Assembly: GCA_905181865.1 (NCBI GenBank)
Contig: CAJIZG010000001.1
Coordinates: 310,001 to 374,000 of the forward strand
DNA from: Urechidicola croceus
Lineage (GTDB): Bacteria > Bacteroidota > Bacteroidia > Flavobacteriales > Flavobacteriaceae
Length of the DNA stretch: 64,000 nt
Direction of reading: 5' to 3'
A program made the translations under genes and the position numbers. Shown piece by piece: positions 26,241 through 35,697 of this stretch. The notes under the pieces were generated by a model, which saw only the letters and a program-made list of their open reading frames with translations, was not told where the DNA came from and ran no database searches. The first letter of the stretch is position 1, and every line of letters starts with the position of its first letter.

Positions 26241-26365
26241 AATTCGACTGACTTCGACTCACTTCGACTCCGCTCAGTGACCACTCAACTACTATGCGAC
26301 AACTACTATGTGACCATTACAACCACTATGCGACAAGCGCTCAGTGACCACCGCTCTATGACCGC
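26241..26365 (-). repeat. Dispersed intergenic repeat, copy 5 (compound, inverted)
   Basis: Reads CGACTGACTTCGACTCACTT, CGACTCCGCTCAGTGACCAC, then a stretch of ACTACTATGYGAC-like short repeats, then GCGCTCAGTGACCACCGC. It is the inverted form of the 16037 and 19627 units plus a second partial unit and simple repeats, 70 bp ahead of ftcD. Confidence 0.65.
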
Positions 26366-26406
26366 AGAAAGTAAAGGATTCAGAGAATTCAAACACTAAA
26401 ACTTAG

Positions 26407-26414
26407 TATATTTG
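26407..26414 (+). promoter_or_regulatory. -7 box for the formimidoyltransferase gene
   Basis: TATATTTG fits TAnnTTTG and lies 19 bp upstream of the ATG at 26434. Confidence 0.6.
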
Positions 26415-26433
26415 AACTTCAATAAAAAAACAA

Positions 26434-27462
26434 ATGCAACAACTCATTGAATGTGTTCCAAACATTAGTGAAGGTAGAGATATAGATAAAATAAACGAAA
26501 TCGCACACATAGTTTCAACTGTTGAAGGTGTTCAACTCTTATATGTAGATTCTGGATATGCAACAAATAGAACCGTTATTACCTTTGTTGGAGAACCCAA
26601 TAACGTCGTAAAAGCCGCTTTTAGACTCATTAAAAAAGCCGCTGAACTAATTGATATGACTCAGCAAAAGGGGACGCATCCTCGCTTTGGCGCTACGGAT
26701 GTTTGTCCTTTAATTCCGATTGCGAATATCACCCTAGATGAAACAGTACACTATGCACATCTATTGGGAGAACGTGTAGGGAAAGAGTTAGGGATCTCTG
26801 GATACTATTACGAATATGCGGCTACTTCAACAAAGCGAAAAAACCTAGCGAATTGTAGAAGTGGAGAATATGAAGGTTTACAAACTAAAATTACAGATCC
26901 TTCTTGGAAACTCGATTTTGGTCCTACGGTTTATAATGATCAAATTGTTAGATCAGGAGTCACTGCTATTTCAGCACGTAATTTTTTGATCGCCTATAAT
27001 GTTAATTTGGATAGTACGTCCGCGACCATTGCCAGCGAGATCTCTTTTGATATTCGAGAATCGGGTAGAAAAATAATTGATAAAAATGGCACATCCCTTC
27101 GAACTCCGGGAAAACTAAAAGCGGTCAAAGGTTTTGGTTGGTATATTGATGAATACAACATCGCTCAGGTTTCATATAATTTAACGAATATCAACGTAAC
27201 GCCTATTCACGTTGCTTATGAAGAAACGATAAAGGCTGCTACCAAACGAGGCGTTAAAGTGACAGGGTCAGAACTCATTGGACTGATTCCTCTTGCTGCA
27301 ATACTTGAAGCTGCTGATTATTTCTTACAAAAAGAAAACCGAGCACTAACAATTTCAGAAACAGAAAAAGTAGTACTTGCTATCAAAAAACTGGGATTGG
27401 ATGATTTAAAACCCTTTGACCCAAAAGAAAGGATACTCGAATATAACTATAAAAAACTTTGA
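26434..27462 (+). CDS. ftcD: Glutamate formimidoyltransferase
   Basis: A 342-residue protein starting MQQLIECVPNISEGRD, the hallmark of formiminotransferases. Further family blocks are THPRFGATDVCPLIPI (~83-98), FGPTVYNDQIVRSGVTAIS and RESGRKIIDKNGTS. It transfers the formimino group from N-formimino-glutamate to tetrahydrofolate in histidine degradation. It corresponds to the transferase half of vertebrate FTCD, without cyclodeaminase. Its 3' end overlaps aroQ on the other strand by 16 bp. Confidence 0.92.
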   Translation: MQQLIECVPNISEGRDIDKINEIAHIVSTVEGVQLLYVDSGYATNRTVITFVGEPNNVVKAAFRLIKKAAELIDMTQQKGTHPRFGATDVCPLIPIANITLDETVHYAHLLGERVGKELGISGYYYEYAATSTKRKNLANCRSGEYEGLQTKITDPSWKLDFGPTVYNDQIVRSGVTAISARNFLIAYNVNLDSTSATIASEISFDIRESGRKIIDKNGTSLRTPGKLKAVKGFGWYIDEYNIAQVSYNLTNINVTPIHVAYEETIKAATKRGVKVTGSELIGLIPLAAILEAADYFLQKENRALTISETEKVVLAIKKLGLDDLKPFDPKERILEYNYKKL

Positions 27463-27860
27463 ATCGCTAAGTCGTAACTTTGCATTCCAAATCCTGCAAT
27501 AATCCCTCTTACATTCGGCGCTAAAAATGAGGTATGTCTGAATTCTTCTCTGGCATGTACATTAGAAATATGCACTTCAATCACCGGAGTTTCAATACCT
27601 TTTATGGCATCCCCCAACCCCACTGAAGTATGTGTATAGGCTCCCGCATTAAATACAATACCATCGTAACTAAATCCAACCTCATGCAACTTATCAATTA
27701 ATTCTCCCTCTATATTAGATTGATAGTAGGTTAAATTTAGAGTTGAGAATTTTTCTTGTAATTCCTTAAAATAATCTTCAAACGTAGCGGTTCCATATAT
27801 GGCAGGTTCTCTTTTTCCTAAAAGGTTTAAATTGGGTCCGTTTATTATCAATATGTTCAT
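27447..27860 (-). CDS. aroQ: 3-dehydroquinate dehydratase, type II
   Basis: A 137-residue enzyme. INGPNLNLLGKREPAIYG (~6-23) contains the catalytic Tyr22 and nearby Arg, NAGAYTHTSV (~71-80) is the substrate loop, and EVHISNVHAREEFRHTS (~95-111) carries the catalytic histidine. It performs the third step of the shikimate pathway. It converges on ftcD with a 16-bp overlap of coding ends. Confidence 0.95.
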   Translation of the reverse strand: MNILIINGPNLNLLGKREPAIYGTATFEDYFKELQEKFSTLNLTYYQSNIEGELIDKLHEVGFSYDGIVFNAGAYTHTSVGLGDAIKGIETPVIEVHISNVHAREEFRHTSFLAPNVRGIIAGFGMQSYDLAIQSFL

Positions 27861-27883
27861 ATGTTCCTGTTTATGTATGCTTG

Positions 27884-27945
27884 TTGTTTCATGCTGTTCG
27901 CTTTAAATCATTTTTTCGTTAATGACAAAAATGTAACAGGCTCGT
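27884..27945 (+). repeat. Dispersed 60-bp repeat, family B copy 3
   Basis: Begins TTTCATGCTGTTCGCTTT and ends AAATGTAACAGGCTCGTTTG, matching both ends of the two copies near 17 kb. It lies between the divergent aroQ and xerD genes. Confidence 0.5.
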
Positions 27946-28028
27946 TTGACAAATCAAAAATAAAATAATTTATTCGATTTGCTTCGTATTGCTTCACAAT
28001 TATATGATATTAAATTACCTTTACTTCA

Positions 28029-28925
28029 ATGAACTGGAATACTGCTATTAAAGATTATCTTTTATATCTTAAAATTGAACGTGGACTGTCAAAGAATTCT
28101 CTGGATAGTTATGCGTCAGACATTCGAAAGTTATGTGTTTATTTAGAAGCACATGAAATCACTATTTCCCCAGCAAAAATAGATACTGATACCATACAGC
28201 AATTTATTTATGAGGCATCTAAATCTATCAATCCTAGATCCCAATCTCGCTTAATATCTGGACTTCGAAGTTTTTTTGATTATCTACTCTTTGAAAAATA
28301 TCGAGAAATCAACCCTACAGACCTTCTTGAATCTCCAAAAATTGGAAGAAAACTTCCTGATACGATGTCTATTGAAGACATTGATTTTATTATTGGCGCC
28401 ATAGATCTAAGCAAACCCCAAGGAGAACGGAACAGGACTTTATTAGAAACTCTCTATAGTTGTGGACTGCGTGTTTCAGAATTGATTACACTACAAATTT
28501 CTGATTTATTTTTTGAAGAAGGATTTATTCGGGTACTTGGAAAGGGCAACAAACAACGCTTTGTACCTATCAATCTACAAACCGAAAAGTATATTACCTT
28601 TTATAAAGATACGATTAGAAACCATATTCCTGTTCAAAAGGGATTCGAAGATACCCTATTTTTAAATCGGAGAGGAAAACAACTTACACGGGTCATGATT
28701 TTCACTATTATTAAAGACTTGTGTATAAAAACAGGCTTTAAAAAGAAAATTAGTCCGCATACTTTTAGACACTCTTTTGCGACTCATTTATTAGAAAATG
28801 GTGCCGATTTACGTGCAATTCAGCAAATGCTAGGACACGAAAGTATTACCACAACCGAGATTTATATGCATTTGGATAAAAGTCATTTACAGAAAGTGAT
28901 GGAACAATTTCATCCCCGAAAATAA
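28029..28925 (+). CDS. xerD: Tyrosine recombinase XerD
   Basis: A 298-residue recombinase with an N-terminal SAM-like core-binding domain (~1-90) and the catalytic domain with R148 (SCGLRVSEL), K172, H244-R247 (HTFRHSFATH), H270 (LGHESI) and Y279. It resolves chromosome dimers at dif with XerC. Full length, with no mobile-element context, so it is the housekeeping Xer protein. Confidence 0.93.
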   Translation: MNWNTAIKDYLLYLKIERGLSKNSLDSYASDIRKLCVYLEAHEITISPAKIDTDTIQQFIYEASKSINPRSQSRLISGLRSFFDYLLFEKYREINPTDLLESPKIGRKLPDTMSIEDIDFIIGAIDLSKPQGERNRTLLETLYSCGLRVSELITLQISDLFFEEGFIRVLGKGNKQRFVPINLQTEKYITFYKDTIRNHIPVQKGFEDTLFLNRRGKQLTRVMIFTIIKDLCIKTGFKKKISPHTFRHSFATHLLENGADLRAIQQMLGHESITTTEIYMHLDKSHLQKVMEQFHPRK

Positions 28926-28929
28926 AAAA

Positions 28930-28949
28930 AGCACCCAAATTTAGGTGCT
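28930..28949 (-). terminator. Terminator between xerD and rny
   Basis: AGCACC (28930-28935) pairs with GGTGCT (28944-28949). On the minus strand the stem is followed by seven T, a strong signal for rny; it may also act weakly on xerD. Confidence 0.75.
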
Positions 28950-28974
28950 CTATAATTATATATGCATTCAATTC

Positions 28975-30543
28975 TTATTTGGCTATATTAACGGCTCTGG
29001 TTTCACGAATTACCGTTACTCTCACTTGCCCAGGATATGTCATATCGTTTTGTATTTTTTGAGAAATACTAAAAGACAATTCAGCCGCTTTTAAATCGTT
29101 TACTTTTTCACTTTCAACAATTACACGCAACTCTCTTCCTGCTTGAATAGCATAGGCCTTTTGTACTCCTGCGAATCCGAATGCAACATCTTCTAAATCC
29201 TTTAAACGCTGAATGTAAGAATCTAATACTTGTCTTCTTGCTCCTGGTCTCGCTCCAGAAATAGCATCACATACCTGAACAATTGGTGCAATTAATGTTT
29301 TCATTTCTATCTCGTCGTGATGCGCTCCAATAGCATTACATACGTCTGGCTTTTCACCATACTTCTGCGCCCACTCCATACCCAATATGGCATGTGGTAA
29401 TTCACTTTCTGTATCTGGCACTTTTCCTATATCGTGCAATAAACCTGCTCTCTTTGCAACTTTTGCATTTAAACCAAGTTCAGCTGCCATTATTCCACAT
29501 AGATTCGCAACCTCACGTGAATGCTGTAATAAATTCTGACCATAAGAAGATCTAAATTTCATACGACCAATTGTTTTAATCAATTCCGGGTGTAATCCAT
29601 GAATTCCTAAGTCAACTACCGTACGCTTGCCAACTTCAATAATTTCTTGATTGATTTTATTTTCCGTTTTCTTCACCACCTCTTCGATACGTGCTGGATG
29701 AATTCTTCCATCGGTAACTAAATTGTGAAGCGATAAGCGCGCTACCTCTCTACGCACTGGATCAAAACAAGAAAGTATAATTGCTTCTGGGGTATCATCT
29801 ACTATAATCTCCACACCGGTAGCCGCTTCTAATGCTCTAATATTACGACCTTCACGACCGATAATACGTCCTTTTACATCATCAGACTCCAAATTAAATA
29901 CAGAGACACAATTCTCTACTGTTTGTTCAACACCTACACGCTGAATGGTACTCAATATCACCTTTCTAGCATCTTGATCTGCTGTTAATTTTGCCTCTTC
30001 TAAAGTTTCTTGAATAAAAGCCATAGCATCAGATTTGGCCTCCTCTTTTAAAGAGGTAACTAATTCTTTCTTTGCGTCTTCAGCAGACAACCCAGATATA
30101 ACTTCTAAATTTTCTACTTGCTTTTTATGAATTTTTTCCAGTTCATTTTCTTTGCGCTCGATGAATTCGAATTTATGGTCGTAATCTGCAGTTTTCTTCT
30201 CCAGTTCTTGACTTAACTTTTTAGTATTACTTAGTTCTTGAGAAATCTGAGATTCTTTATCTCTTACTCTTTTTTCGGTCTCATTCATTTTTTTATCTCT
30301 CGATAAAATAACTTTCTCATGTTCCGATTTTAATTCTATAAATCTTTCTTTTGCTTGTAATATTTTCTCTTTTTTAATTCCATCTGCATCCATCTTTGCT
30401 TCTTTTAAAATTGAAGCGGCATTTTTATGTGCTCTTTTTATGGTTCCCGATGCTTTCCTTTTTTCTGCGGATTTGGCAATTACATAGCCCACCGCCAACC
30501 CTATAACTACACCAATAACTATTGGTCCTATCATTTCTTCCAT
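28975..30543 (-). CDS. rny: Ribonuclease Y
   Basis: A 522-residue protein with one N-terminal membrane helix ([19 protein letters not shown]), a long coiled coil (~30-200), a KH domain ([20 protein letters not shown]) and an HD domain ([14 protein letters not shown]) with its metal-binding HD. It is the membrane-bound endonuclease that initiates mRNA decay. The 6S RNA gene and zapA lie immediately upstream on the same strand. Confidence 0.96.
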   Translation of the reverse strand: MEEMIGPIVIGVVIGLAVGYVIAKSAEKRKASGTIKRAHKNAASILKEAKMDADGIKKEKILQAKERFIELKSEHEKVILSRDKKMNETEKRVRDKESQISQELSNTKKLSQELEKKTADYDHKFEFIERKENELEKIHKKQVENLEVISGLSAEDAKKELVTSLKEEAKSDAMAFIQETLEEAKLTADQDARKVILSTIQRVGVEQTVENCVSVFNLESDDVKGRIIGREGRNIRALEAATGVEIIVDDTPEAIILSCFDPVRREVARLSLHNLVTDGRIHPARIEEVVKKTENKINQEIIEVGKRTVVDLGIHGLHPELIKTIGRMKFRSSYGQNLLQHSREVANLCGIMAAELGLNAKVAKRAGLLHDIGKVPDTESELPHAILGMEWAQKYGEKPDVCNAIGAHHDEIEMKTLIAPIVQVCDAISGARPGARRQVLDSYIQRLKDLEDVAFGFAGVQKAYAIQAGRELRVIVESEKVNDLKAAELSFSISQKIQNDMTYPGQVRVTVIRETRAVNIAK

Positions 30544-30560
30544 TTGGTTAATTTTAAGTA

Positions 30561-30725
30561 AAAAAAAAGCCTATATTAGAGAAGTTTCTGCAAACTCCAA
30601 TTTAAACATTTTATAGAACTAACAAATTGATCAAGGATCCGCTCTAGACGGCTTACTTTAACAATTATGACTCATCCTTCAGAATTAATTCCTGTTGAGT
30701 TTGACGAACAATGACTAATATAGGC
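30561..30725 (-). ncRNA. ssrS: 6S RNA (6S-Flavo type)
   Basis: On the minus strand the segment begins GCCTATATTAG (30725-30715) and ends CTAATATAGGC (30579-30569), a perfect 11-bp closing stem, then eight T (30568-30561). A second helix inside is CAAACTC with GAGTTTG. A long, mostly unpaired ~157-nt molecule with a terminal stem and internal bubble is the 6S layout, and the place just downstream of zapA is where 6S RNA is found in many bacteria. 6S RNA sequesters the housekeeping RNA polymerase in stationary phase. Confidence 0.82.
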
Positions 30726-30750
30726 AGTATTATTGTTTATTTTAAAGAAC

Positions 30751-31041
30751 TTACTGTAAGTGCGTATCTAGTAATTTTGATAGCGCCTCTATTTTTTTTA
30801 TTGCTTCTTCTGTATCTGATGCACTCGTAATGTTTTTTATCTCCGTTTGTGAAGCAAATTGTAATGCACACATCGCCAATACATCTTGCTTATCACTAAC
30901 TGCATAATTTTGTTCAAACTTCGATACCAGTTCATTAATATTCTTTGCGGCTTTACGCATCCCTTCTTCTTCACTAGCGTTATTCACACTTAAGGGATAT
31001 ACACGTCCACCTATGGTGATCTTAATTTTGAGCTTTTCCAT
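30751..31041 (-). CDS. zapA: Cell division protein ZapA
   Basis: A 96-residue protein. LKIKITIGGRVYPLSVNNAS is the beta-hairpin N-terminus, EEEGMRKAAKNINELVSKF the first helix and DVLAMCALQFASQTE the coiled coil typical of ZapA. It cross-links FtsZ filaments at the division ring. It follows a small coiled-coil gene by 15 bp and precedes the 6S RNA gene. Confidence 0.88.
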   Translation of the reverse strand: MEKLKIKITIGGRVYPLSVNNASEEEGMRKAAKNINELVSKFEQNYAVSDKQDVLAMCALQFASQTEIKNITSASDTEEAIKKIEALSKLLDTHLQ

Positions 31042-31056
31042 TACTTAAAGAACATA

Positions 31057-31347
31057 TTATTCGCTTAATTTAACTATACACTTGTCAACCTCACGAATCA
31101 AAGCATTTATTTTGAGTTTTGTTTCTCTTGTACTTTCATTGCTGCCTTCGATAGTTTTGGCAATCTTCAACAATTGATAAGAACTCTCTTTCTCATTCAA
31201 TTGTTCCGTTTTCTCTGTCAATTGATTTTCTAAACCGACTACTCTTTGATGTAAAAACTGGTTTTCTTCCTTCAAAAAAACGTAAACTTCCAAAATTTTT
31301 TCGAACTTATCTTCCAGTAAACTAGCAGCTTCTATTATTTTTCGCAT
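31057..31347 (-). CDS. Small coiled-coil protein upstream of zapA
   Basis: A 96-residue, mostly helical protein with heptads over almost its entire length (FEKILEVYVFLKEENQFLHQ; RVVGLENQLTEKTEQLNEKE). It is co-transcribed with zapA. By position and size it may be a division-ring partner (a ZapB-like role), but sequence alone does not show it. Confidence 0.72.
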   Translation of the reverse strand: MRKIIEAASLLEDKFEKILEVYVFLKEENQFLHQRVVGLENQLTEKTEQLNEKESSYQLLKIAKTIEGSNESTRETKLKINALIREVDKCIVKLSE

Positions 31348-31518
31348 CTATTATCAGAGATATCAAAACTATGTATCAAATGTACCAATCTTATCTCAAT
31401 ATAACAACTGTTTTGCTCATTTTTGCACAAAAAAAATTAATATCCTTACGTACAAATGCTTAGAATTTTTAGTGCCAATTACATATTAATTTTGTTATTT
31501 TAGCATAAAATAGCACCA

Positions 31519-33210
31519 TTGAATAAGTTTATATTTACACTTTGTTTTTCCTTTATTTTAAACTCCTTTTCGCAGGATAAATATCCGCAGTCCTACTTTC
31601 AAAATCCATTGGATGTACCGCTGTATCTCTCTGGAACTTTTGGTGAACTAAGATCCAATCACTTTCATTCTGGCTTAGATCTAAAAACGCAACAACGAGA
31701 AGGATTGAAAGTTTTTGCAGCCGCCCAAGGATACGTTTCTAGAATTCGTGTATCTCATTATGGATTTGGGAAAGCGCTGTATATTACACATCCGAACGGC
31801 TACACAACAGTTTATGCACATTTAAAAAAATTCAACCCTGCCATTGAAAGTTATCTTAAAAAAGCGCAGTATAAAAAAGAAAGTTTCGAAATTCAACTAT
31901 TCCCTTCCAAAGATGCCTTAACAGTAACTCAGGGAGAGATTGTTGCTTTTTCTGGAAGTACTGGAGGTTTTATTGGACCTCATCTGCATTATGAAATTAG
32001 AGATGGAAATTCAAAACCCATCAATCCATTATTATTTGGAATTAAAGTAAAAGATACCAAAGAGCCACGTATCAACACTTTAATGGTATATCCTGTAGAT
32101 AGTACTTCTCATGTCAATCAATCCAATATTCCATTGCAAATTAACTTTAGAACACAAAATGATGGTTCTTTACTTGCTAGTAAAATTTCCGCTTTTGGGA
32201 AAATAGGATTTGGGGTTAATGTTTATGATCAACTGAACGGTGCTTTAAATAAAAACGGTATTTACAGCTTGGAATTGTCTGTAAATGGACAGAAAAAATA
32301 TTTTCACGATGTTGAAACATTTTCTTTTGCTGAAACCAAACACCTCAATCAACTCATAGACTATAAAAGATACGCAGACTTAAATCAAAGAATACAGCGC
32401 TGTTTTGTAACAGAACACAACCCATTAAGTATCTATAAAAATGTAAAAGATCGTGGCTATGTTTTAGTTAAGGATCAATTATCTTACAATGTCAAGATTG
32501 TTGCGAAAGACCTGAAAGGAAATACGAGTACGTTGCTAATTCCTGTACTTGGTAAAAAAGACACAATCCTTGTTTTCGAAAAAGAAAAAACTACTAATTA
32601 TAGGATTAAGGCTGCCGAATTTAATACATTTTCTAAAGATGGAGTTAGTATTTCTTTCCCTAAAAACACTTTTTATGACGATTTTTACTTAGATTTTAAA
32701 ACCGATAATGGTGAAGCAACTGTCCATAAAAGTAATGTACTTGTGCATAAAAATTATACTTTGACTTTTGATGTTAGTTCTTATTCTAAAGTAGCAAAAG
32801 AAAAACTTTTTATTGCAAGTTATAATAGTAACGGATATCCTGGATTTCTGAATACCACTAAAAAAGAAAACTCCTTTTATACCAGTACAAAAAATTTAGG
32901 TAAATTTGCCTTGCTGTCGGACATAAAAAAACCATCTTTAGAATTATCGAATTTTAAACACAAACAATGGGTAACAAATTTTAGTAAAATTAGTTTAAAA
33001 GTAACGGATGATCTCTCTGGGTTAAAAACATATAGAGGTGAAATTGACGGAGATTGGATATTGCTAGAATACTCTCCGAAGCACCGTACGCTTACGTATG
33101 ATTTTTCAGACAAAAAATTTACAACTGCCAAGCACCTTCTAAAGGTCATCGCAGTTGATAACGTAGGAAATACGAATACCCTTAAAGCCACGTTTTTTAG
33201 AAAAAAATAA
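31519..33210 (+). CDS. Secreted M23 family metallopeptidase (LytM/peptidoglycan endopeptidase)
   Basis: A 563-residue protein starting at TTG 31519 (MNKFIFTLCFSFILNSFSQ, signal peptide). The M23 domain (~35-175) has the zinc ligands NHFHSGLD (His50, Asp54) and PHLHYEI (His155, His157). The remaining ~390 residues are beta-rich without a recognised domain, common in Bacteroidota M23 proteins. It is expected to cleave peptidoglycan cross-links. The TonB receptor gene starts 17 bp after it. Confidence 0.9.
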   Translation: MNKFIFTLCFSFILNSFSQDKYPQSYFQNPLDVPLYLSGTFGELRSNHFHSGLDLKTQQREGLKVFAAAQGYVSRIRVSHYGFGKALYITHPNGYTTVYAHLKKFNPAIESYLKKAQYKKESFEIQLFPSKDALTVTQGEIVAFSGSTGGFIGPHLHYEIRDGNSKPINPLLFGIKVKDTKEPRINTLMVYPVDSTSHVNQSNIPLQINFRTQNDGSLLASKISAFGKIGFGVNVYDQLNGALNKNGIYSLELSVNGQKKYFHDVETFSFAETKHLNQLIDYKRYADLNQRIQRCFVTEHNPLSIYKNVKDRGYVLVKDQLSYNVKIVAKDLKGNTSTLLIPVLGKKDTILVFEKEKTTNYRIKAAEFNTFSKDGVSISFPKNTFYDDFYLDFKTDNGEATVHKSNVLVHKNYTLTFDVSSYSKVAKEKLFIASYNSNGYPGFLNTTKKENSFYTSTKNLGKFALLSDIKKPSLELSNFKHKQWVTNFSKISLKVTDDLSGLKTYRGEIDGDWILLEYSPKHRTLTYDFSDKKFTTAKHLLKVIAVDNVGNTNTLKATFFRKK

Positions 33211-33227
33211 TTCCTAGAATAAATAAT

Positions 33228-35675
33228 TTGAAAACGATTTTAAAATTTTCTTTTTTTCTTTACTTAATTTCGTACCACGCATATTGTCAAAATATTACCG
33301 TAGAAGGGTTTATAAAAGATACAGACGGAAATCCAATAGAAAATATATCTGTTTCATTTGGCTCTAGGGGTACGAATAGTAAAATAAACGGGGAATATAA
33401 ACTTACAATTCCTTCAGGGAAAGAAATCAAACTTGAATTTAGTCATATTTCATATAGTACCTTAACTATAAAAATTAATACTCTGAATAAAAACACCATT
33501 CAGTACTCACCAATTCTACAATTAAAAACTGAAAGTCTTGACGAAATAAACCTTAAAAACAAGAATAAAAAAATTAAAATTATTACTATCGACATTACAA
33601 ATAAAACTCCCGGTGCAAACGCTGGAGTAGAAAATGTATTGATGACTTTACCAGGGGTCAACAACAACAATGAATTAAGTTCACAATACAATGTGAGGGG
33701 TGGTAATTTTGATGAAAACCTTGTATATATAAACGGTATAGAAGTATATCGTCCTTTTTTAATTCGTTCTGGACAACAAGAAGGCTTAAGTTTTGTAAAC
33801 TCGAATATGACGGAAAAAGTTAATTTTTCGGCTGGTGGGTTTCAATCAAAATATGGCGATAAGCTCTCGTCTGTATTAGATATTACATATCGTAAACCAA
33901 CTAAGTTCGCTGCAAGTGCGGAAGCAAGTTTACTTGGTGGAAGTGCTACAGTAGAAAGTAGTGCCTTTCATAATAAATTATCCTTCATTATAGGGGCACG
34001 ATATAGAGACAACAGTTTATTGGTAAATAATAAAGATATTGAAACCGACTATTCTCCTAAATTCATAGATATTCAGACCTTTGTTCGTTATGATTTTGGA
34101 AAACGATTCAAATTGGATTTCTTAGGTAATTATTCTAAAAATAACTATAACTATACGCCAATTACACGAAGAACTAAATTTGGAACACTGACAGAACCTT
34201 TAGAACTGATTGTTTTTTATAACGGACAAGAAAAAGATCAATATACCACCATATTCGGATCCTTTAAGGGACACTACATTGTAAACAACAACTTTGAGAT
34301 GAGTCTCACTGCGAGTGCATATAATACTACTGAAGTTGAAAATTATGATATTTTGGCATCTTATAATTTAGAGGACGTTGAATCTAACTTTTCTTCAGAA
34401 GATTTTGGGGAAGTTCAGTTTTCTAAAGGAATTGGAAATCAACTAAATCATGCTCGAAATAATTTAGATGCATTCATTACCAATGTTCAATTAAAAAGTT
34501 CTTATAAGCAACATGGACACCATTTTGAATTTGGAGTTAAATACCAAAAGGAAGCTATTAAAGATCGATTGATTGAATGGGAAGTAATCGATTCGGCTGG
34601 CTTTAACATTAGACCGCCCAATCATAGTATAAAAGAGGAACCTTATGCAGTGTATGAAGGAGAAATTCTTCCATATCAAAATGTTCGCGCATTCAATAAT
34701 ATTACTTTAGACCGAATTTCCGGATTTATTCAATGGACTAAACTTGATCTTTGGGGAGACCATAATGTATCCTATAACTTAGGAGTTAGAGCACAGACTT
34801 GGAAGGTTTCAGGTGAGAATATAACCACAACAAACAATCAAACAATTGTAAGTCCGAGAGGTCAAATTACGATTAGCCCAAATTGGGAAAGAGACATGCT
34901 GTTTCGTCTTTCAACAGGGTTTTATCACCAACCACCATTCTATAGAGAATTTAGAGATTCAACTGGTAAGGTACAACCCATGGTTAAAGCCCAAAAATCG
35001 TATCATATCGTATTGAGTAATGATTATAATTTTAACCTTTGGGAAAGACCGTTTAAACTTGTTTCCGAAATTTACTACAAACACCTTACAGATGTTAATC
35101 CATATACTATAAACAATGTAAGAATTAGATATTCTGCCAAGAATAATGCTGTTGCTTATGCTACGGGACTTGAAGTGCGCTTAAATGGTGAATTTGTTCC
35201 CGGAACAGAAAGTTGGATAAGTATGGGTATCATGACCACAAAAGAGAATATTGAAAACAAGGGCTACATTCCAAGACCAACAGATCAGCGGTTTAAAATG
35301 GCGATACTATTTCAAGATTATGTGCCGACCATTCCAGCCTTTAGAATGTATCTTAATCTCGTTTTTAACTCAGGACTTCCAGGTGGCTCTCCATCCTATG
35401 TAGATCCTTATAAATATCAAAATAGATTAAATTCATATAAAAGAGCAGACGTAGGACTGATTTATGCTATAATTGACCAAAACAAAGAAATCAATTCCAA
35501 ATTTTTAAAGAGTTTTAAAGAACTTAATTTTGGAATTGAAATCTATAATCTATTTGATATTCAAAATTCTATTACCAACACATGGGTACGTGATGTGTAT
35601 TCAAAACGTTCTTACGGGATTCCAAATTATATGACGGGTCGCGTCTTTAATCTAAAACTTACCATGACGTTTTAA
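33228..35675 (+). CDS. TonB-dependent receptor with carboxypeptidase-like N-terminal domain
   Basis: An 815-residue outer-membrane protein starting at TTG 33228 (signal peptide MKTILKFSFFLYLISYHAYC). A CarboxypepD_reg-like domain (VEGFIKDTDGNPIENISVSF, ~25-100) precedes the plug (NVLMTLPGVNNNNELSSQYN and VRGGNFDENLVYINGIEVYR, ~140-178) and a beta-barrel ending in KLTMTF, with a terminal aromatic residue for insertion. The substrate is unknown; no SusD-like partner is present, so it is not a classic SusCD pair. Confidence 0.93.
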   Translation: MKTILKFSFFLYLISYHAYCQNITVEGFIKDTDGNPIENISVSFGSRGTNSKINGEYKLTIPSGKEIKLEFSHISYSTLTIKINTLNKNTIQYSPILQLKTESLDEINLKNKNKKIKIITIDITNKTPGANAGVENVLMTLPGVNNNNELSSQYNVRGGNFDENLVYINGIEVYRPFLIRSGQQEGLSFVNSNMTEKVNFSAGGFQSKYGDKLSSVLDITYRKPTKFAASAEASLLGGSATVESSAFHNKLSFIIGARYRDNSLLVNNKDIETDYSPKFIDIQTFVRYDFGKRFKLDFLGNYSKNNYNYTPITRRTKFGTLTEPLELIVFYNGQEKDQYTTIFGSFKGHYIVNNNFEMSLTASAYNTTEVENYDILASYNLEDVESNFSSEDFGEVQFSKGIGNQLNHARNNLDAFITNVQLKSSYKQHGHHFEFGVKYQKEAIKDRLIEWEVIDSAGFNIRPPNHSIKEEPYAVYEGEILPYQNVRAFNNITLDRISGFIQWTKLDLWGDHNVSYNLGVRAQTWKVSGENITTTNNQTIVSPRGQITISPNWERDMLFRLSTGFYHQPPFYREFRDSTGKVQPMVKAQKSYHIVLSNDYNFNLWERPFKLVSEIYYKHLTDVNPYTINNVRIRYSAKNNAVAYATGLEVRLNGEFVPGTESWISMGIMTTKENIENKGYIPRPTDQRFKMAILFQDYVPTIPAFRMYLNLVFNSGLPGGSPSYVDPYKYQNRLNSYKRADVGLIYAIIDQNKEINSKFLKSFKELNFGIEIYNLFDIQNSITNTWVRDVYSKRSYGIPNYMTGRVFNLKLTMTF

Positions 35676-35697
35676 TCTGTCTTTAAATCAAGAACCA

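Noticed and set aside
28029-28925. xerD as integrase of a mobile element
   Set aside because: It is full-length housekeeping XerD with an ordinary neighbourhood, with no tRNA, att repeats or cargo genes nearby.
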